The notes under the pieces were generated by a model. It did no database searches. It was given only the letters and a program-made list of their open reading frames with translations, and was not told the DNA's origin. From Paenibacillus_V sp046244365 (GTDB lineage: Bacteria; Bacillota; Bacilli; Paenibacillales; NBRC-103111), in assembly GCF_046244365.1 (NCBI RefSeq), contig NZ_CP176395.1, forward strand, positions 4,588,001 to 4,652,000: 64,000 bases of DNA, in the 5' to 3' direction. Below, piece after piece: positions 41,734 to 51,125 of the stretch; position 1 is the stretch's first letter; every line of letters begins with the position of its first letter. The position numbers and the translations under genes were made by a program.

Positions 41734-43125
41734 TTACTTGCCGGATAAAATTTTGTTGGCCGCCTTCTCATAATCGGCGAGCGCCTGCGCCGGCGTCTTG
41801 GCCTTAAGCAGCGCCGCTTGAATTTCAGGTTGAAGCAGCACACGGATTTCCGCATATTTCGGAACGGTCAAGCCGAGGTCCTCGACGCCGCGTTCCTGAA
41901 TGATTTTTTGCAGGACGCCATAGTTTGGATCGTCTTGAAGCGGACTGCCGGCTGATTTTTTGACTGGAAATTGCCCGGCGTTTATTGCGTATGTTTTCTG
42001 GTACTCCGTACTGTTCAGGAACTTTAGAAATTCGCCGATCCATTTTTTCTTCGTTTCGTCTTTTTGTTTGAATACGGCGAGGCCAGTCGGACCGACCGGT
42101 ACGCCGTTTTTGACGCCCTGAGCACTCGGGAGCTGTACCATGGCAAGCTCGACATTGCCCTTCACTTTGCCTTCCGTCTTCGCATTGTCAAGCTTCGACC
42201 ACTGGCCGAGCGTATCGCCTTGGGCGCCCAACTGGCTTTGCCAGAACAATAGGTCGATATCGGCCACTTTGGCCGTAACCGCGCTAGGCTGCAGAAGACC
42301 GTCGTCCTTCATTTTGACCAAATATTCAAGCGCCTTCAGACCTTCGGGACTATTAAGCGCTACTTTGCTGTAATCGCCGTCCTTGAACAACTTGGCGCCG
42401 AATGCCCAGAAATAGCTGTACAATCCATGATCGCCTTGCGGAACGGCAACTTGAATACCGAACGGGTACACCTTGTCTTTCTCGGCTACGGCACGCATGG
42501 CTTGATCGAATTGTTCGATCGTCCAGTATGGATTTTCTTTGGTCGGCAGCATGCTTTCTTTTCCTTTACTCTTCCAGATCGATTTATTGACGACTAGACC
42601 GCTCGCCCAGGCATAGGACGGAAGCGCATGAAGGTGCCCGTCGATCGTATACAGCTGCATGTAAGACGGGATATAATCGTCAAGCTCCTCCTTCGGCAAG
42701 AGCGTTTCCAAGTTTTCGAGAACGCCTTGGTGCGCGTACTGTGCAGTCCTGCCGAGGTAATCGCGCAAAATGTCAGGCGGTGTGCCGGCAGCTACAGCCG
42801 CCGGAATTTTTTTCGGTAAATCGTCCCATGTAACCGATTGAACGTCGATCTTCACGTTCGGATATTTCTCCATAAATTTCTTCGCTTGAATTTTCTCAAA
42901 ATCGCCGAAGTTCTCGGTCTCCTTCTCCATCCCTTTGATCCTTTGGAAGCGCGGATCCACCCAATAAGTAATCGAAACCTTTTCATCCTTGCCGGTTGCG
43001 GCTGCTGATGCGTTTGCCGGTTTGTCCGATTGATTTCCGGCATTTCCGCTTCCGCCGTTTCCGGAGCAAGCGGTTAAGTACACCAAAGCGAATGCGGTAC
43101 AAGCCAGCAGCATTTTACGAAACAT
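41734..43125 (-). CDS. Sugar ABC transporter solute-binding lipoprotein
   Basis: A 463-aa protein from the ATG at 43125 (GGGAGG at 9 nt). A lipoprotein signal, LLACTAFALVYLTAC, puts the lipidated Cys at position 20, followed by a Gly/Ser/Asn-rich tether. The mature part has the family-1 binding-protein pattern (KYPNVKIDVQSVTWDDLPKK, PDILRDYLGRTAQYA). It is the first gene of the importer operon. Its 5' region (43126-43474, about 350 bases) carries a cre-like site, a GCCCGAC-containing hairpin and no coding gene. The upstream kinase/regulator pair probably controls it. Confidence 0.94.
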   Translation of the reverse strand: MFRKMLLACTAFALVYLTACSGNGGSGNAGNQSDKPANASAAATGKDEKVSITYWVDPRFQRIKGMEKETENFGDFEKIQAKKFMEKYPNVKIDVQSVTWDDLPKKIPAAVAAGTPPDILRDYLGRTAQYAHQGVLENLETLLPKEELDDYIPSYMQLYTIDGHLHALPSYAWASGLVVNKSIWKSKGKESMLPTKENPYWTIEQFDQAMRAVAEKDKVYPFGIQVAVPQGDHGLYSYFWAFGAKLFKDGDYSKVALNSPEGLKALEYLVKMKDDGLLQPSAVTAKVADIDLLFWQSQLGAQGDTLGQWSKLDNAKTEGKVKGNVELAMVQLPSAQGVKNGVPVGPTGLAVFKQKDETKKKWIGEFLKFLNSTEYQKTYAINAGQFPVKKSAGSPLQDDPNYGVLQKIIQERGVEDLGLTVPKYAEIRVLLQPEIQAALLKAKTPAQALADYEKAANKILSGK

Positions 43126-43321
43126 ACGGTGATTCCTCCCCAATCGTAATTTTGACAAAATCAATTTCTCAGTACACAATCGCCCTCAATGTCCGGTTGT
43201 GATACCCCTCCTTTTGTTCATGCGGTCCGCCCCTTTCCTCTGGCATTACGGCAAAATCATGATACGATCCGTTCTCATAATGTTCGCCCGACTGTCGGGC
43301 TTGATATCATTGTAGTTTTTA

Positions 43322-43335
43322 TGAAATCGCTTTCC
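43322..43335. promoter_or_regulatory. Putative cre (CcpA) site upstream of the importer operon
   Basis: TGAAATCGCTTTCC matches the cre consensus TGWAANCGNTNWCA at 13 of 14 positions. It lies about 200 bp upstream of the solute-binding protein start, in the region expected to hold its promoter. Carbon-catabolite control of a sugar importer would be usual. Confidence 0.5.
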
Positions 43336-43452
43336 TATGTGGTAAAACTAATAAAATGTGTGTGGAATTAACTAAGAGCGGCAAACTTCACCGCCATGCA
43401 ACGAGGAGATCCCCACCCTTCGATATCGCAGATGTCCTTATCAAAAGGGATG

Positions 43453-43497
43453 AAAAAAACGACTCGGCATCTTGTTACCATACCTTGTCGTTTTTCG
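43453..43497 (-). terminator. Terminator overlapping the end of the second lipoprotein gene
   Basis: On the minus strand AAAACGAC and GTCGTTTT, with a further partly paired segment between them, form a stem around the stop codon (TGG TAA). A run of seven T follows. It separates the kinase/regulator/lipoprotein unit from the importer operon downstream. Confidence 0.8.
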
Positions 43498-44968
43498 TTT
43501 TATCTGTCGATTCCGCTGGCGCTCCCGCATTAGCAGCTTCCTCATCGGCAAATGCTTGAACCCGCTCCATCAGCTCATCGACGGTGATCCTCCCCGCGAA
43601 ATAACGGTCGGTTTCCCGATTGAACGCTTCCTTCATATCCGTTAACAGCTGAGCGCTAGTTTTGTCCGGCGGAACTTCCCCCTCAATCGGAACGGTTTCC
43701 TCCATCACGCGCTTAAGCTTGCGCAGGTATGATTCGGGATACAGCCCGGTATGCTTAACGTTGTTTTTATCAATAAACGTATTGAAAATTTGATTGTACA
43801 ACGACATATCCGCTGTTTTGTCGGCCGGTATATGCCCGTTCAGATCGGGGATTTCCGTCGATAGAAACTTCGCGAACATATACGCTTCGAGCGGATGCTT
43901 CGTTCGGGCATTAACCGAGTACCCCCAGCCGGGCAATACTTCCTGCCGTTTAGGCGTGGAGGTCTCATCGTAACGAGGAAGGAAGGTAATATCGTAACGG
44001 AAGCCGGGCTCATCCGGATCAAGCGTGCCGCTGTTATACTTCTGCATGCTCCAAAAAACCTGCGGCCACCAATTCTCGACCATCATTGCCGCTTTACCCT
44101 CCGCAAATAAAACGGAAGCTTTCAGCTTATCCAGCCGCAGCTGAAGATAACTCGGGCTGGCGCCCGAATCGAACAGCTCCTTATGGAGTTCAAGCGATTT
44201 ACGGACGCGGGTATCGGCAATGCTCGGCGACCGAACGTCCTTCATCCAGCTCCAACCCGCATTGAGCGCCGGCTGCAAGGGATTTTTGCCTATATACCCC
44301 CATACTTTATCGCTGCCCGATCCTTCCTGGAGCCGTTTCGCCATGGAAACGAGCTCCTCGAAAGTCGTATGCTCGTTCGGATAAGGCACGCCTTTCGAAT
44401 CGAACAAATCTTTGTTGTAATACAGCATTTCGACGTTTAACGTGTATGGGAGCTGATAGTTGTAGCCGCCCAGTTGTATGCTTCTAAGCTTGCCGCCGAA
44501 TATGGCGTCGATGCTGTCGTTCGCCTGAAGCGCCATGCTGTCAAGCTCATGAAGCTGGCCGTTCTGCGCACGCGGCAGCACCTCCTCATGGGATAACAGC
44601 AGCACGTCCATCGTTTCGTTCGAAGAGAACGCTCCGTTTAGCGCTTGCGAGTATGAAGGCGGCTCGGCGGGAAAATCTTTATAGACGACTTCGATATTCG
44701 GATACTTGTCGTGCCAGCGAGCCAAAATCGCGTCTTTCTTCCCTCCGGAAAGCATATTGTAACCGACCCAAACTAGCTTGACTTTGTCACGCCGGTAAGC
44801 CAGATCCGAAGCGGTCAGAGGCGTTCCATGGCTGGAGGCCCCGCCTTCCTCCTTCTTCATGCCCTCCTGAAGCGGAGCGCTGTCCCTACAAGCGGATGCG
44901 AACATCGCAACCGTAAGGAAAATGATCCCCAGCCGCGCTTCGCGACTCCTGTTCTTCCATCCGCGCAT
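43475..44968 (-). CDS. Extracellular solute-binding lipoprotein of the YesMN unit
   Basis: A 497-aa protein; the ATG at 44968 has GGGAGAG at 7 nt. A lipoprotein signal ends in AMFASAC (Cys27), followed by a charged tether. The mature part has the family-1 sugar-binding fold (KLVWVGYNMLSGGKKDAILA, QLPYTLNVEMLYYNKDLFD, AAMMVENWWPQVFW). The gene is 22 nt after the response regulator and ends in its own terminator, so it belongs to the regulatory operon, not to the transporter operon. It may present the ligand to the doubled sensor of the kinase, a role inferred only from this position; alternatively it is a second binding protein for the same permeases. Confidence 0.92.
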   Translation of the reverse strand: MRGWKNRSREARLGIIFLTVAMFASACRDSAPLQEGMKKEEGGASSHGTPLTASDLAYRRDKVKLVWVGYNMLSGGKKDAILARWHDKYPNIEVVYKDFPAEPPSYSQALNGAFSSNETMDVLLLSHEEVLPRAQNGQLHELDSMALQANDSIDAIFGGKLRSIQLGGYNYQLPYTLNVEMLYYNKDLFDSKGVPYPNEHTTFEELVSMAKRLQEGSGSDKVWGYIGKNPLQPALNAGWSWMKDVRSPSIADTRVRKSLELHKELFDSGASPSYLQLRLDKLKASVLFAEGKAAMMVENWWPQVFWSMQKYNSGTLDPDEPGFRYDITFLPRYDETSTPKRQEVLPGWGYSVNARTKHPLEAYMFAKFLSTEIPDLNGHIPADKTADMSLYNQIFNTFIDKNNVKHTGLYPESYLRKLKRVMEETVPIEGEVPPDKTSAQLLTDMKEAFNRETDRYFAGRITVDELMERVQAFADEEAANAGAPAESTDKTKNDKVW

Positions 44969-44990
44969 CGTCCCTCTCTCCCTTCAGCCG

Positions 44991-46538
44991 TTACAGAGAT
45001 TCCACGTATTGCTTGGGCGTCATCCCCGTACTTTCCTTGAACACTTTGGAGAAATGACGAGGATCGCTATAGCCCACCTGCTGCGCAAGCTCGTATATTT
45101 TTAACGTGCAATCCGCCGCCATGAGCTCCATCGCCCGCTTCATCCGAATATCCCTCAAATAAACATGGAAGTTGACGCCTTCCTCTTTCTTGAACAGCAC
45201 CGACAAATATTCTTGGGAGATCGAATATTTATAAGCAATTTCGGCAAGCAAAATCGGCTCGGCAAGCCGTTCGTTCACAAATCGCTTCGTTTCCATAACG
45301 ATTCTGCGTTTTTTATCTTTGGCCGCGGCAGCCAATCGATCGGCGATTTCCTCGAACCGGCGCATCATGTCGCGATGCAGAACGGAAAGTGTCGGTAAGC
45401 GTTCGGACAAGCCGAGACCGGGGTTTTCCTCCGTAAACGAGCGTCCTCCCGCGACCGCCGCTGCTTCAGCGGCACAGCTCAAAAGCCTTTCGTAAATACG
45501 GCGGACGCTGTCCGGATCGTATTGAGGATTCGCTTGCAGAGAAAAGTATAAATCGGACATCGACTGCCGGATACGCTGCAAATCATTCCTCCGAATCCCC
45601 TCCGTTACGGCTGTCCCCAGCTTATCATCTGGTTCGAGCCTGCGGCGCGTGCAGGAAGGAATGGGCAACTCAAGCTGCATCACCTTTCCCGAAGCATAGA
45701 ACAGCTTCCGTTCCAGATAGCCCGTTTCGATGGCGGAACGAACATAAACGATCCAATCCTCCGCTGTCAACAACGGTCCGACGGCAACCGTTTCCGCCGC
45801 GTTGTCCGCAATGTTCGCGAGCAACTCTTCCTTTTCTACGATACGAACCCCGATATTTATCGGATGGGGGGCGTCCATTTGGACAGAGGCAAGAAGCAGT
45901 CCAAAATGTCGACTAACCGCACAAACCGTCATATCGGCCCCTAAAATTTCCGTCAGCCGTTCCGCCGCCGTTTTCTTAAATGAACCCAAATCGGGACCGA
46001 TTCCCGCAATGGCCACAATCCGAAGTTTATATCCCGCGAAATGGCGGACGAAGCTGTCTCTGCTATCTTCGCTTAACCCCGCTTGCTCCCCGGCAAGTTT
46101 ATGCAGTACGGATTCGAGCATCTGGCGCCGCAATTGAAGTTCTTCGGCTTCTTGCCGCTTCCGTCGGTCCAGCTGTCCGCGAATGTTTCGCATAAGAGGA
46201 ACGAGCTCGTCCATGTCGACCGGCTTCAGCAAATATTCAGCCGCTTTGTACTTAACCGCGGCACGGGCATATTCGAAATTGTCATAGCCGCTCAGCACGA
46301 CGGGAATCACATTCGGCTCACGCTTCGCCAGCTCCTCCAGCAGGTCGATTCCGGACATGCGCGGCATTCGGATATCGAGAAATACGACATCGATATCGCC
46401 CTGCAGGATGCGGTCCAGCGCTTTAGCGCCGTTCTCCGCTTCAGCCGTTACTTGAAAGCCCAGCTCCCGCCACGGAATGAACGTGCGCATTCCGCTGCGC
46501 AACACAGCTTCATCGTCCACAAGCATAACCGAATACAT
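44991..46538 (-). CDS. YesN-type response regulator with AraC output
   Basis: A 515-aa protein with a receiver domain (1-125) with D8/D9, phospho-acceptor D55 in VVFLDIRMPRMSGIDLLEEL, and the switch residues VVLSGYDNF and YLLKPVD. A long linker (130-400) of the kind seen in YesN proteins follows, then two AraC helix-turn-helices at the C-terminus (AEIAYKYSISQEYLSVLFKK and IYELAQQVGYSDPRHFSKVF, ending GMTPKQYVESL). It lies 43 nt after the kinase gene. It is expected to activate the importer operon downstream. Confidence 0.95.
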   Translation of the reverse strand: MYSVMLVDDEAVLRSGMRTFIPWRELGFQVTAEAENGAKALDRILQGDIDVVFLDIRMPRMSGIDLLEELAKREPNVIPVVLSGYDNFEYARAAVKYKAAEYLLKPVDMDELVPLMRNIRGQLDRRKRQEAEELQLRRQMLESVLHKLAGEQAGLSEDSRDSFVRHFAGYKLRIVAIAGIGPDLGSFKKTAAERLTEILGADMTVCAVSRHFGLLLASVQMDAPHPINIGVRIVEKEELLANIADNAAETVAVGPLLTAEDWIVYVRSAIETGYLERKLFYASGKVMQLELPIPSCTRRRLEPDDKLGTAVTEGIRRNDLQRIRQSMSDLYFSLQANPQYDPDSVRRIYERLLSCAAEAAAVAGGRSFTEENPGLGLSERLPTLSVLHRDMMRRFEEIADRLAAAAKDKKRRIVMETKRFVNERLAEPILLAEIAYKYSISQEYLSVLFKKEEGVNFHVYLRDIRMKRAMELMAADCTLKIYELAQQVGYSDPRHFSKVFKESTGMTPKQYVESL

Positions 46539-46581
46539 GCAATCCCCCGCATTCCTTTGATTTCAGGCATATTTTCTCTTG

Positions 46582-49389
46582 TTATTCATGTCCGGCCGCC
46601 GTCTGCGTAATCTGCCCGTAATCCTCGTCCCGCTTCAACGGAAGCTCCAATCTGACGCGCGTCCAGCAGCCCGAAACGCTTTCGATACGCAAGGATGCCT
46701 CCTCGCCGTACAGCAGAGCGAGCCTTCTGCTTATGTTTCGAAGCCCGACGCTTTCCCCGGCCGATTCATCCTTCATGTCCGCGTGAATCTCTTCCAACCG
46801 TTCCGGTTCGATACCGGCTCCGTTATCGGTTACGTCGATAACGAGCTTCTCGCCCTTCTTCGCGGCACAGATCAGCAGGTACGCTTGCGTCTCTATCCCG
46901 TCGATCCCGTGCATGAGTGCGTTCTCGACAATCGGCTGTAGCACGAAACGGACGATCGGCACATGCTCCAAGCCGTCTTCTATCACCCATTTAACCTGTA
47001 ATTTTCCGCCTAAGCGAATTTGCTGGATATAGAGATAAGCGCGCACATGGGCCAGTTCCTCTTTAACCGTAATCATGCGCGTACCGGCATGTACGCCTGA
47101 GCGCAGGTAGACGGATAGCGCGCGTATGATTCGGGTCACTTTATTTTCGCCGTTCGTCATTTCCATCGACATCCATCGGATCGTTTCCAGTGTGTTATAC
47201 AGAAAATGGGGGCTTAATTGCTGCAGCAAACTGGATAGCTCCGCTTTTTTATAGTCAAGCTGAATTTCCCGGTTACGTACCTCTACGTCGTATATGTAAT
47301 TCATCTGCTCCTGGATTTTATGAATCATCGCGCGGATATGTGCGGCCAGCTCGCCGATTTCGTCCTTCTCCGCAAACACCGGCACTGTCGTCTTCTCGAA
47401 TTTATTGTCAATGACAACTCGGATGTGACGGTTCAATTCCTGCATCGGCCTCGCGATCTGTCTCGACATGAAATAAATGAAAGCGAACAAAGTAAGGAGA
47501 ACGACGAGCAAGGCAAACCCGTTTACGAGCAGCACATCTTTCGCCCCGCGGAATGTTTCGGCCGAATCGATGACGCTGATGAACGTCCAGTTCGTTTTGT
47601 TCATCGATTCATGCATGACGACGGCGTTGCGGCCGTCGATCTTCTGCACCGACATCGCGTTCCCATCGACGGTGACGGTCCAGTAATTCGGCCACGGCTT
47701 GCCGACGAGCTCTTTGTTTTTGCTGTAGATGACTATTCCATTCGACTCCGTTATAAGAAAATCGAGGGATGAGAGGCCGAAGCTGTTGTTCATAATTTCC
47801 AGCTCGCGTTCGTTGACGGCGAACATATAATAGCCAATAATGCGAGGACTGCTGCCGAGCCCGTAAATCTTTTTGGCGGCGGTTATGACATGATCCCCGA
47901 AAGGATCTTTATTTTCGTTCACATAGATGGTTTCGCCTGATGTTTGCTGCAGAGAGGGGTAAACGTTCCGCGTTTGAATCGGGCCTTCGTTCAAAAAGCT
48001 GTTTACTGTGGAAAAGAGCAGCTCGCCGCGGCTATCATATAAGTTAATGTAGTTAATATTTTTGCTGAGGACATGCCGGTAGGAGAAAAACTTTTTGAAT
48101 TCGTTACGCATTTCGTCGGTGCTGCCGGCCGCGGTAAAGTATTGCTGAAGCTTGCTGTCGCTGACTACCGTATTCAATACCTGCTCCGAGCTCCGCAGCG
48201 TCGCCTCCATCCATTTGTTCGATTGAAAGACGTATTCCGCGTAATATTGTTCTAGATTGTGTTTAATCAGCCGGGAGGCGTAAGCATAGTTGATCGTAAA
48301 CAGGACGGACGCCCCGAATACATATACTGCGGCAAGAAAAACGAATATTTTAACACGGAAGCTGAGCGGTCTGATGCGGCCTGCTTTGTAATTCAGTACG
48401 GCGCTTACAGAGTCGAACTTCTTAACGTCCTCGATTTGCTGCTTAATCTTCGCGATCGGCAGCATGAGACCGCGTGCAAAAAGCCGCACGGCGGCAAACG
48501 TCAACAGAATGAGCGCCAAAACCGCTATCAGTAGGGCTTGCCGATTTTCCGCCGTAACATGCGTGCCTACTGAATCCTCCGACGAAGCGATAACCGCGAG
48601 GCCGAAGCGCGCCGTTCCCGCTCCTTTGGCCGGCGGACCCAAGGATAAACGGTTACCTGCGTCATCGATGCCGGCATTTGCCACGCCGCTTTCAAGATAT
48701 ACCTTCTGCTTCACGGACGAAAGGACGGGTTGAAGCTCGTACCGGAATACGGACTCGCTTGCGATCAGCGCCTTCATGTTGCGGTAATTGACGGTAATGG
48801 TTACGGCTATATTGTTGTTTAATTGTTTGATGTAAACGAACCGGTCTTTAAAGACAACTTGTAGATCGGAGAGCCGAGCTTGCGAATCGGAGGCGGGAAA
48901 AAGCGGCGGAGGCAGCCACGCCTCGCTGCGGCCGGCCATCGCTTCGTAAAACTGCGGGATCTTATAGAAGTTCAGCGCTCGCCATTCGTCGGACGTCAGG
49001 AAATACGGATTGGCCGATACGTACACGTTCCCGCTTTTTTCCGAAAGCTGAATCGATTCGATGATCGGTGTAAACGTCGGATTCATGCGAAACAGGTTTG
49101 TTTCGATAGACTCGACGCGGCTCCATTCCTGCAGCGCATCGGCTCCCCGACTGGTCACCTCGTTCAGCAAATCATTGTTTTCGGATAAAATGAGCGCGAT
49201 TTTCTCTACCTGCTCGAATACGGCGGCGATGTTTCGCGATGCCTGATCCTGAATGCCGGCAAGCTGCTTCGCCTTCTCCTCGTCCACCTTCTGCAAAGAC
49301 AAATAGTAGGAGACGGCTGCCGTAGACGCAAAAACGATGAGCCCCAATAACAAAGTAAAGGTGACCAGTTTGCTGCGGATGCTGCTCAT
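46582..49389 (-). CDS. YesM-type sensor histidine kinase with a doubled extracellular sensor
   Basis: A 935-aa protein from the ATG at 49389 (GAGGAG at 6 nt). The usual YesM length is about 580-600 aa. Here there are two complete membrane-loop-membrane units: TM1 about 7-30, an extracellular part to about 283, TM2 about 284-306, a HAMP-like linker (LPIAKIKQQIEDVKK), TM3 about 345-370, a second extracellular Cache-like part, and TM4 about 607-632. Then follow a proper HAMP (RPMQELNRHIRVVIDNKFEK), the HisK_5 box LLQQLSPHFLYNTLETIRWM with His728, and the ATPase N and G boxes (QPIVENALMHGI, DNGAGIEP, VGLRNISRRL). It heads the regulatory operon. Confidence 0.94.
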   Translation of the reverse strand: MSSIRSKLVTFTLLLGLIVFASTAAVSYYLSLQKVDEEKAKQLAGIQDQASRNIAAVFEQVEKIALILSENNDLLNEVTSRGADALQEWSRVESIETNLFRMNPTFTPIIESIQLSEKSGNVYVSANPYFLTSDEWRALNFYKIPQFYEAMAGRSEAWLPPPLFPASDSQARLSDLQVVFKDRFVYIKQLNNNIAVTITVNYRNMKALIASESVFRYELQPVLSSVKQKVYLESGVANAGIDDAGNRLSLGPPAKGAGTARFGLAVIASSEDSVGTHVTAENRQALLIAVLALILLTFAAVRLFARGLMLPIAKIKQQIEDVKKFDSVSAVLNYKAGRIRPLSFRVKIFVFLAAVYVFGASVLFTINYAYASRLIKHNLEQYYAEYVFQSNKWMEATLRSSEQVLNTVVSDSKLQQYFTAAGSTDEMRNEFKKFFSYRHVLSKNINYINLYDSRGELLFSTVNSFLNEGPIQTRNVYPSLQQTSGETIYVNENKDPFGDHVITAAKKIYGLGSSPRIIGYYMFAVNERELEIMNNSFGLSSLDFLITESNGIVIYSKNKELVGKPWPNYWTVTVDGNAMSVQKIDGRNAVVMHESMNKTNWTFISVIDSAETFRGAKDVLLVNGFALLVVLLTLFAFIYFMSRQIARPMQELNRHIRVVIDNKFEKTTVPVFAEKDEIGELAAHIRAMIHKIQEQMNYIYDVEVRNREIQLDYKKAELSSLLQQLSPHFLYNTLETIRWMSMEMTNGENKVTRIIRALSVYLRSGVHAGTRMITVKEELAHVRAYLYIQQIRLGGKLQVKWVIEDGLEHVPIVRFVLQPIVENALMHGIDGIETQAYLLICAAKKGEKLVIDVTDNGAGIEPERLEEIHADMKDESAGESVGLRNISRRLALLYGEEASLRIESVSGCWTRVRLELPLKRDEDYGQITQTAAGHE

Positions 49390-49420
49390 ATTCAGCTCCT
49401 CGTAGAGATATTCCATTTTG

Positions 49421-49434
49421 TTGAAACGCTTACA
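49421..49434 (-). promoter_or_regulatory. Putative cre site upstream of the kinase gene
   Basis: On the minus strand TGTAAGCGTTTCAA matches the cre consensus at 12 of 14 positions, including the CG centre. It lies 31 nt before the kinase start, close enough to block transcription or translation start. Confidence 0.45.
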
Positions 49435-49469
49435 TATTAATTGTATTACATTTTATCACAGCCGCTCCG

Positions 49470-49839
49470 CAAAGGGCATCAACTTTTTCAGAAAACCAAA
49501 TAACTCCGCCATGTACATATGATGGTACCCTCGCTTCAACCGCTTCAGTGGGGTCTGACTCCAAGAGCTTCAAGCATCTGGTCGGTTAATTACCGGCATT
49601 ATGCTAGGAAAATCCGTTTGGTACATATCCCCCTTTCTCACTACTACTAACTCGCCGCTTCATGTTTGAAAGCGAATGCGCTCGCTAGCTTTATCATAAA
49701 AATTTGCGATCACGTAGGCTGTGGCTAACGTTGCATGGCCGCATAAGTCAATTTCGCCTCATGGCGTGAACCACCGTAGCCGGTAAAGTTCATCCTCTTC
49801 TTTGACCGCAGAGGCTGTTTCGGAGAGATTGTTCTCCAT
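49470..49839 (-). pseudogene. PhzF-family isomerase pseudogene
   Basis: The minus strand reads MENNLSETASAVKEED, then LRWFTP, a TGA, and GEIDLCGHATLATAYVIA and ASERIRFQT. After a second stop it reads SGELVVVRKGDMYQTDFPS and PVINRPDA. These are the family signatures ENNLSETxF, RWFTPxxEIDLCGHATLA and SGxLxVxRxGDxYxxDFP of PhzF/YddE epimerase-like proteins. At least two in-frame stops and one or two frame changes (later text LEALGVRP is in another frame), plus loss of the first 40-odd residues and the C-terminal half, show it is dead. The remaining bases 49390-49469 belong to the kinase promoter region. From 49840 to 49970 I see nothing coding. Confidence 0.85.
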
Positions 49840-49971
49840 CACAATCTCTTATTGTTAACTGATTATTAAGATCATAAAATATATCGTACAAACTCAGGTG
49901 TTTATTGGTGGAGAACCTATCATTTATATGTACAATTACGGATAACCATCCGACTTCTTGTCTTGCGGATA

Positions 49972-50049
49972 GGACAAGAAGTTGTAACCATAAAATAAAA
50001 AAAACCGCGCTCGGCGCGGGTTATTATTGATATATGTTCTTGTCCACTG
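49972..50049. repeat. Dispersed repeat copy B with terminator hairpin and 9-bp terminal inverted repeats
   Basis: Bases 49988-50049 match copy A at 27475-27535 except for three or four positions, including the CCGCGCTCGGCGCGG hairpin. Here the element is also flanked by GGACAAGAA (49972-49980) and TTCTTGTCC (50037-50045), perfect 9-bp inverted ends about 74 bp apart. A further arm ACTTCTTGTC at 49953 can pair with GACAAGAAGT at 49973. Such small hairpin elements resemble MITE- or REP-like sequences. Confidence 0.8.
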
Positions 50050-50108
50050 ACACTAATTGATAACTAAATGTCCTCCCACCTGGGTGGATGATGGGGTTTT
50101 TATGAGAC

Positions 50109-50718
50109 TTATAGCTTATTAAATTCCACTCCGTATTTATTGAAGATGGTCTTGTATTTATTTTCGAATATGGTCCATCGCTTTTCTGTTCCGTACTTTT
50201 CCTGCAAAGCTTTCAAATAATGGTTAGCCGCTGCTAGATCATTGGATTGCAATAGCAAATGAAAGCTCTCTTCGCCCAGATGTAAAAATGGACCTGAAGT
50301 GTAATAATCAACAAGGGATCTGGCACTGGTCATCGTATCATAGAAAAGAATAACCTCTTCTAATCCACTTAGCAGCGTTTTTCTCAAATCATCCATATTC
50401 GTATCAGGAGTGATTGAAAATCGATCTGGAACAGACTCGACAATTTCCAATTCTTGCTCTGAAGTGACACTCCGCTTCTAGGGGTGCTGTCAGAATCTCT
50501 CTCGATTGTATCTGTGCCAACTCCGCTGCATAAATACCGCAGTTCACATAAAACATAACATTGTCCGCTGCATTGCCAGAGGATTTTTGAAAATTGAACA
50601 TGTAGATGAGGCTTTCTGTTATCTTATTGAAATTCAAATTCTTCTTTGTGAAGCCACGCATGGAAAGGAACGGCTTTACGTCCTTCTTTATCATATCGTT
50701 AAAGAGCTGCTGCAACAT
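50109..50718 (-). pseudogene. DUF4304-family protein, frameshifted
   Basis: The N-terminal part starts MLQQLFNDMIKKDVKPFLSM, has the DUF4304 text GFTKKNLNFNKITESLIYMF and FYVNCGIYAAEL, and runs to AECHFRARI. The C-terminal part continues in another frame as ELEIVESVPDRFSITPDTN to the stop at 50109. The shift is at about 50455-50470, around the AGAGCAAGAATTGGAAATTG stretch. The combined length of about 200 aa is that of the family, so one small indel broke the gene. The function of DUF4304 is unknown. It follows a TPR-like gene by 23 nt. Confidence 0.8.
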
Positions 50719-50741
50719 GATCCATCCTAGAAGATCTCTCG

Positions 50742-51125
50742 TTAGCCGTCATATTGTGAGTACAGCGCAAGCATATCATCAGCACAGCCAGCTATGATAG
50801 TATTTGCTTGTTCAGCATGTTTTACTGCCTCAGCGTAAAGCTGTAGATTAAAACTAACAGAAGCCATAATTAAATGCCATTCAGCGTCCGTAATTCCCTT
50901 ATCAGAAACATTTTGCAGCAGCTCGTATGCTTGCTCAAATGGATTGGTCTGGTCAGAATAATCTTGCAGATAATTCAGTGCCCTTGCATATGCTAAAATC
51001 ATTTCATATGACCACTGTTCCTGAGGGTACTGCTGCAGGATTGATTTTATTTCATTATAATTACCTTCAAGCTTCATTAGATCCATCTCTGCCTCAAGAT
51101 CGTTTATATACTGCATGTCAATCAT
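50742..51125 (-). CDS. TPR-like helical protein
   Basis: A 127-aa protein; the ATG at 51125 follows AGAGGTG at 7 nt. It is all-helical, with tetratricopeptide-like spacing: QWSYEMILAYARALNYLQDY, then AEWHLIMASVSFNLQLYAEA and VKHAEQANTII. It covers about two to three repeats, shorter than most TPR proteins, so it could be a trimmed copy. It is followed by the broken DUF4304 gene in the same direction, and the pair was probably an operon. Function unknown. Confidence 0.7.
   Translation of the reverse strand: MIDMQYINDLEAEMDLMKLEGNYNEIKSILQQYPQEQWSYEMILAYARALNYLQDYSDQTNPFEQAYELLQNVSDKGITDAEWHLIMASVSFNLQLYAEAVKHAEQANTIIAGCADDMLALYSQYDG

Noticed and set aside
43186..43221. 11-residue leader-like ORF before the importer lipoprotein gene
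   Set aside because: A G-rich stretch precedes the ATG, but the frame is too short and no attenuator structure is evident next to it.
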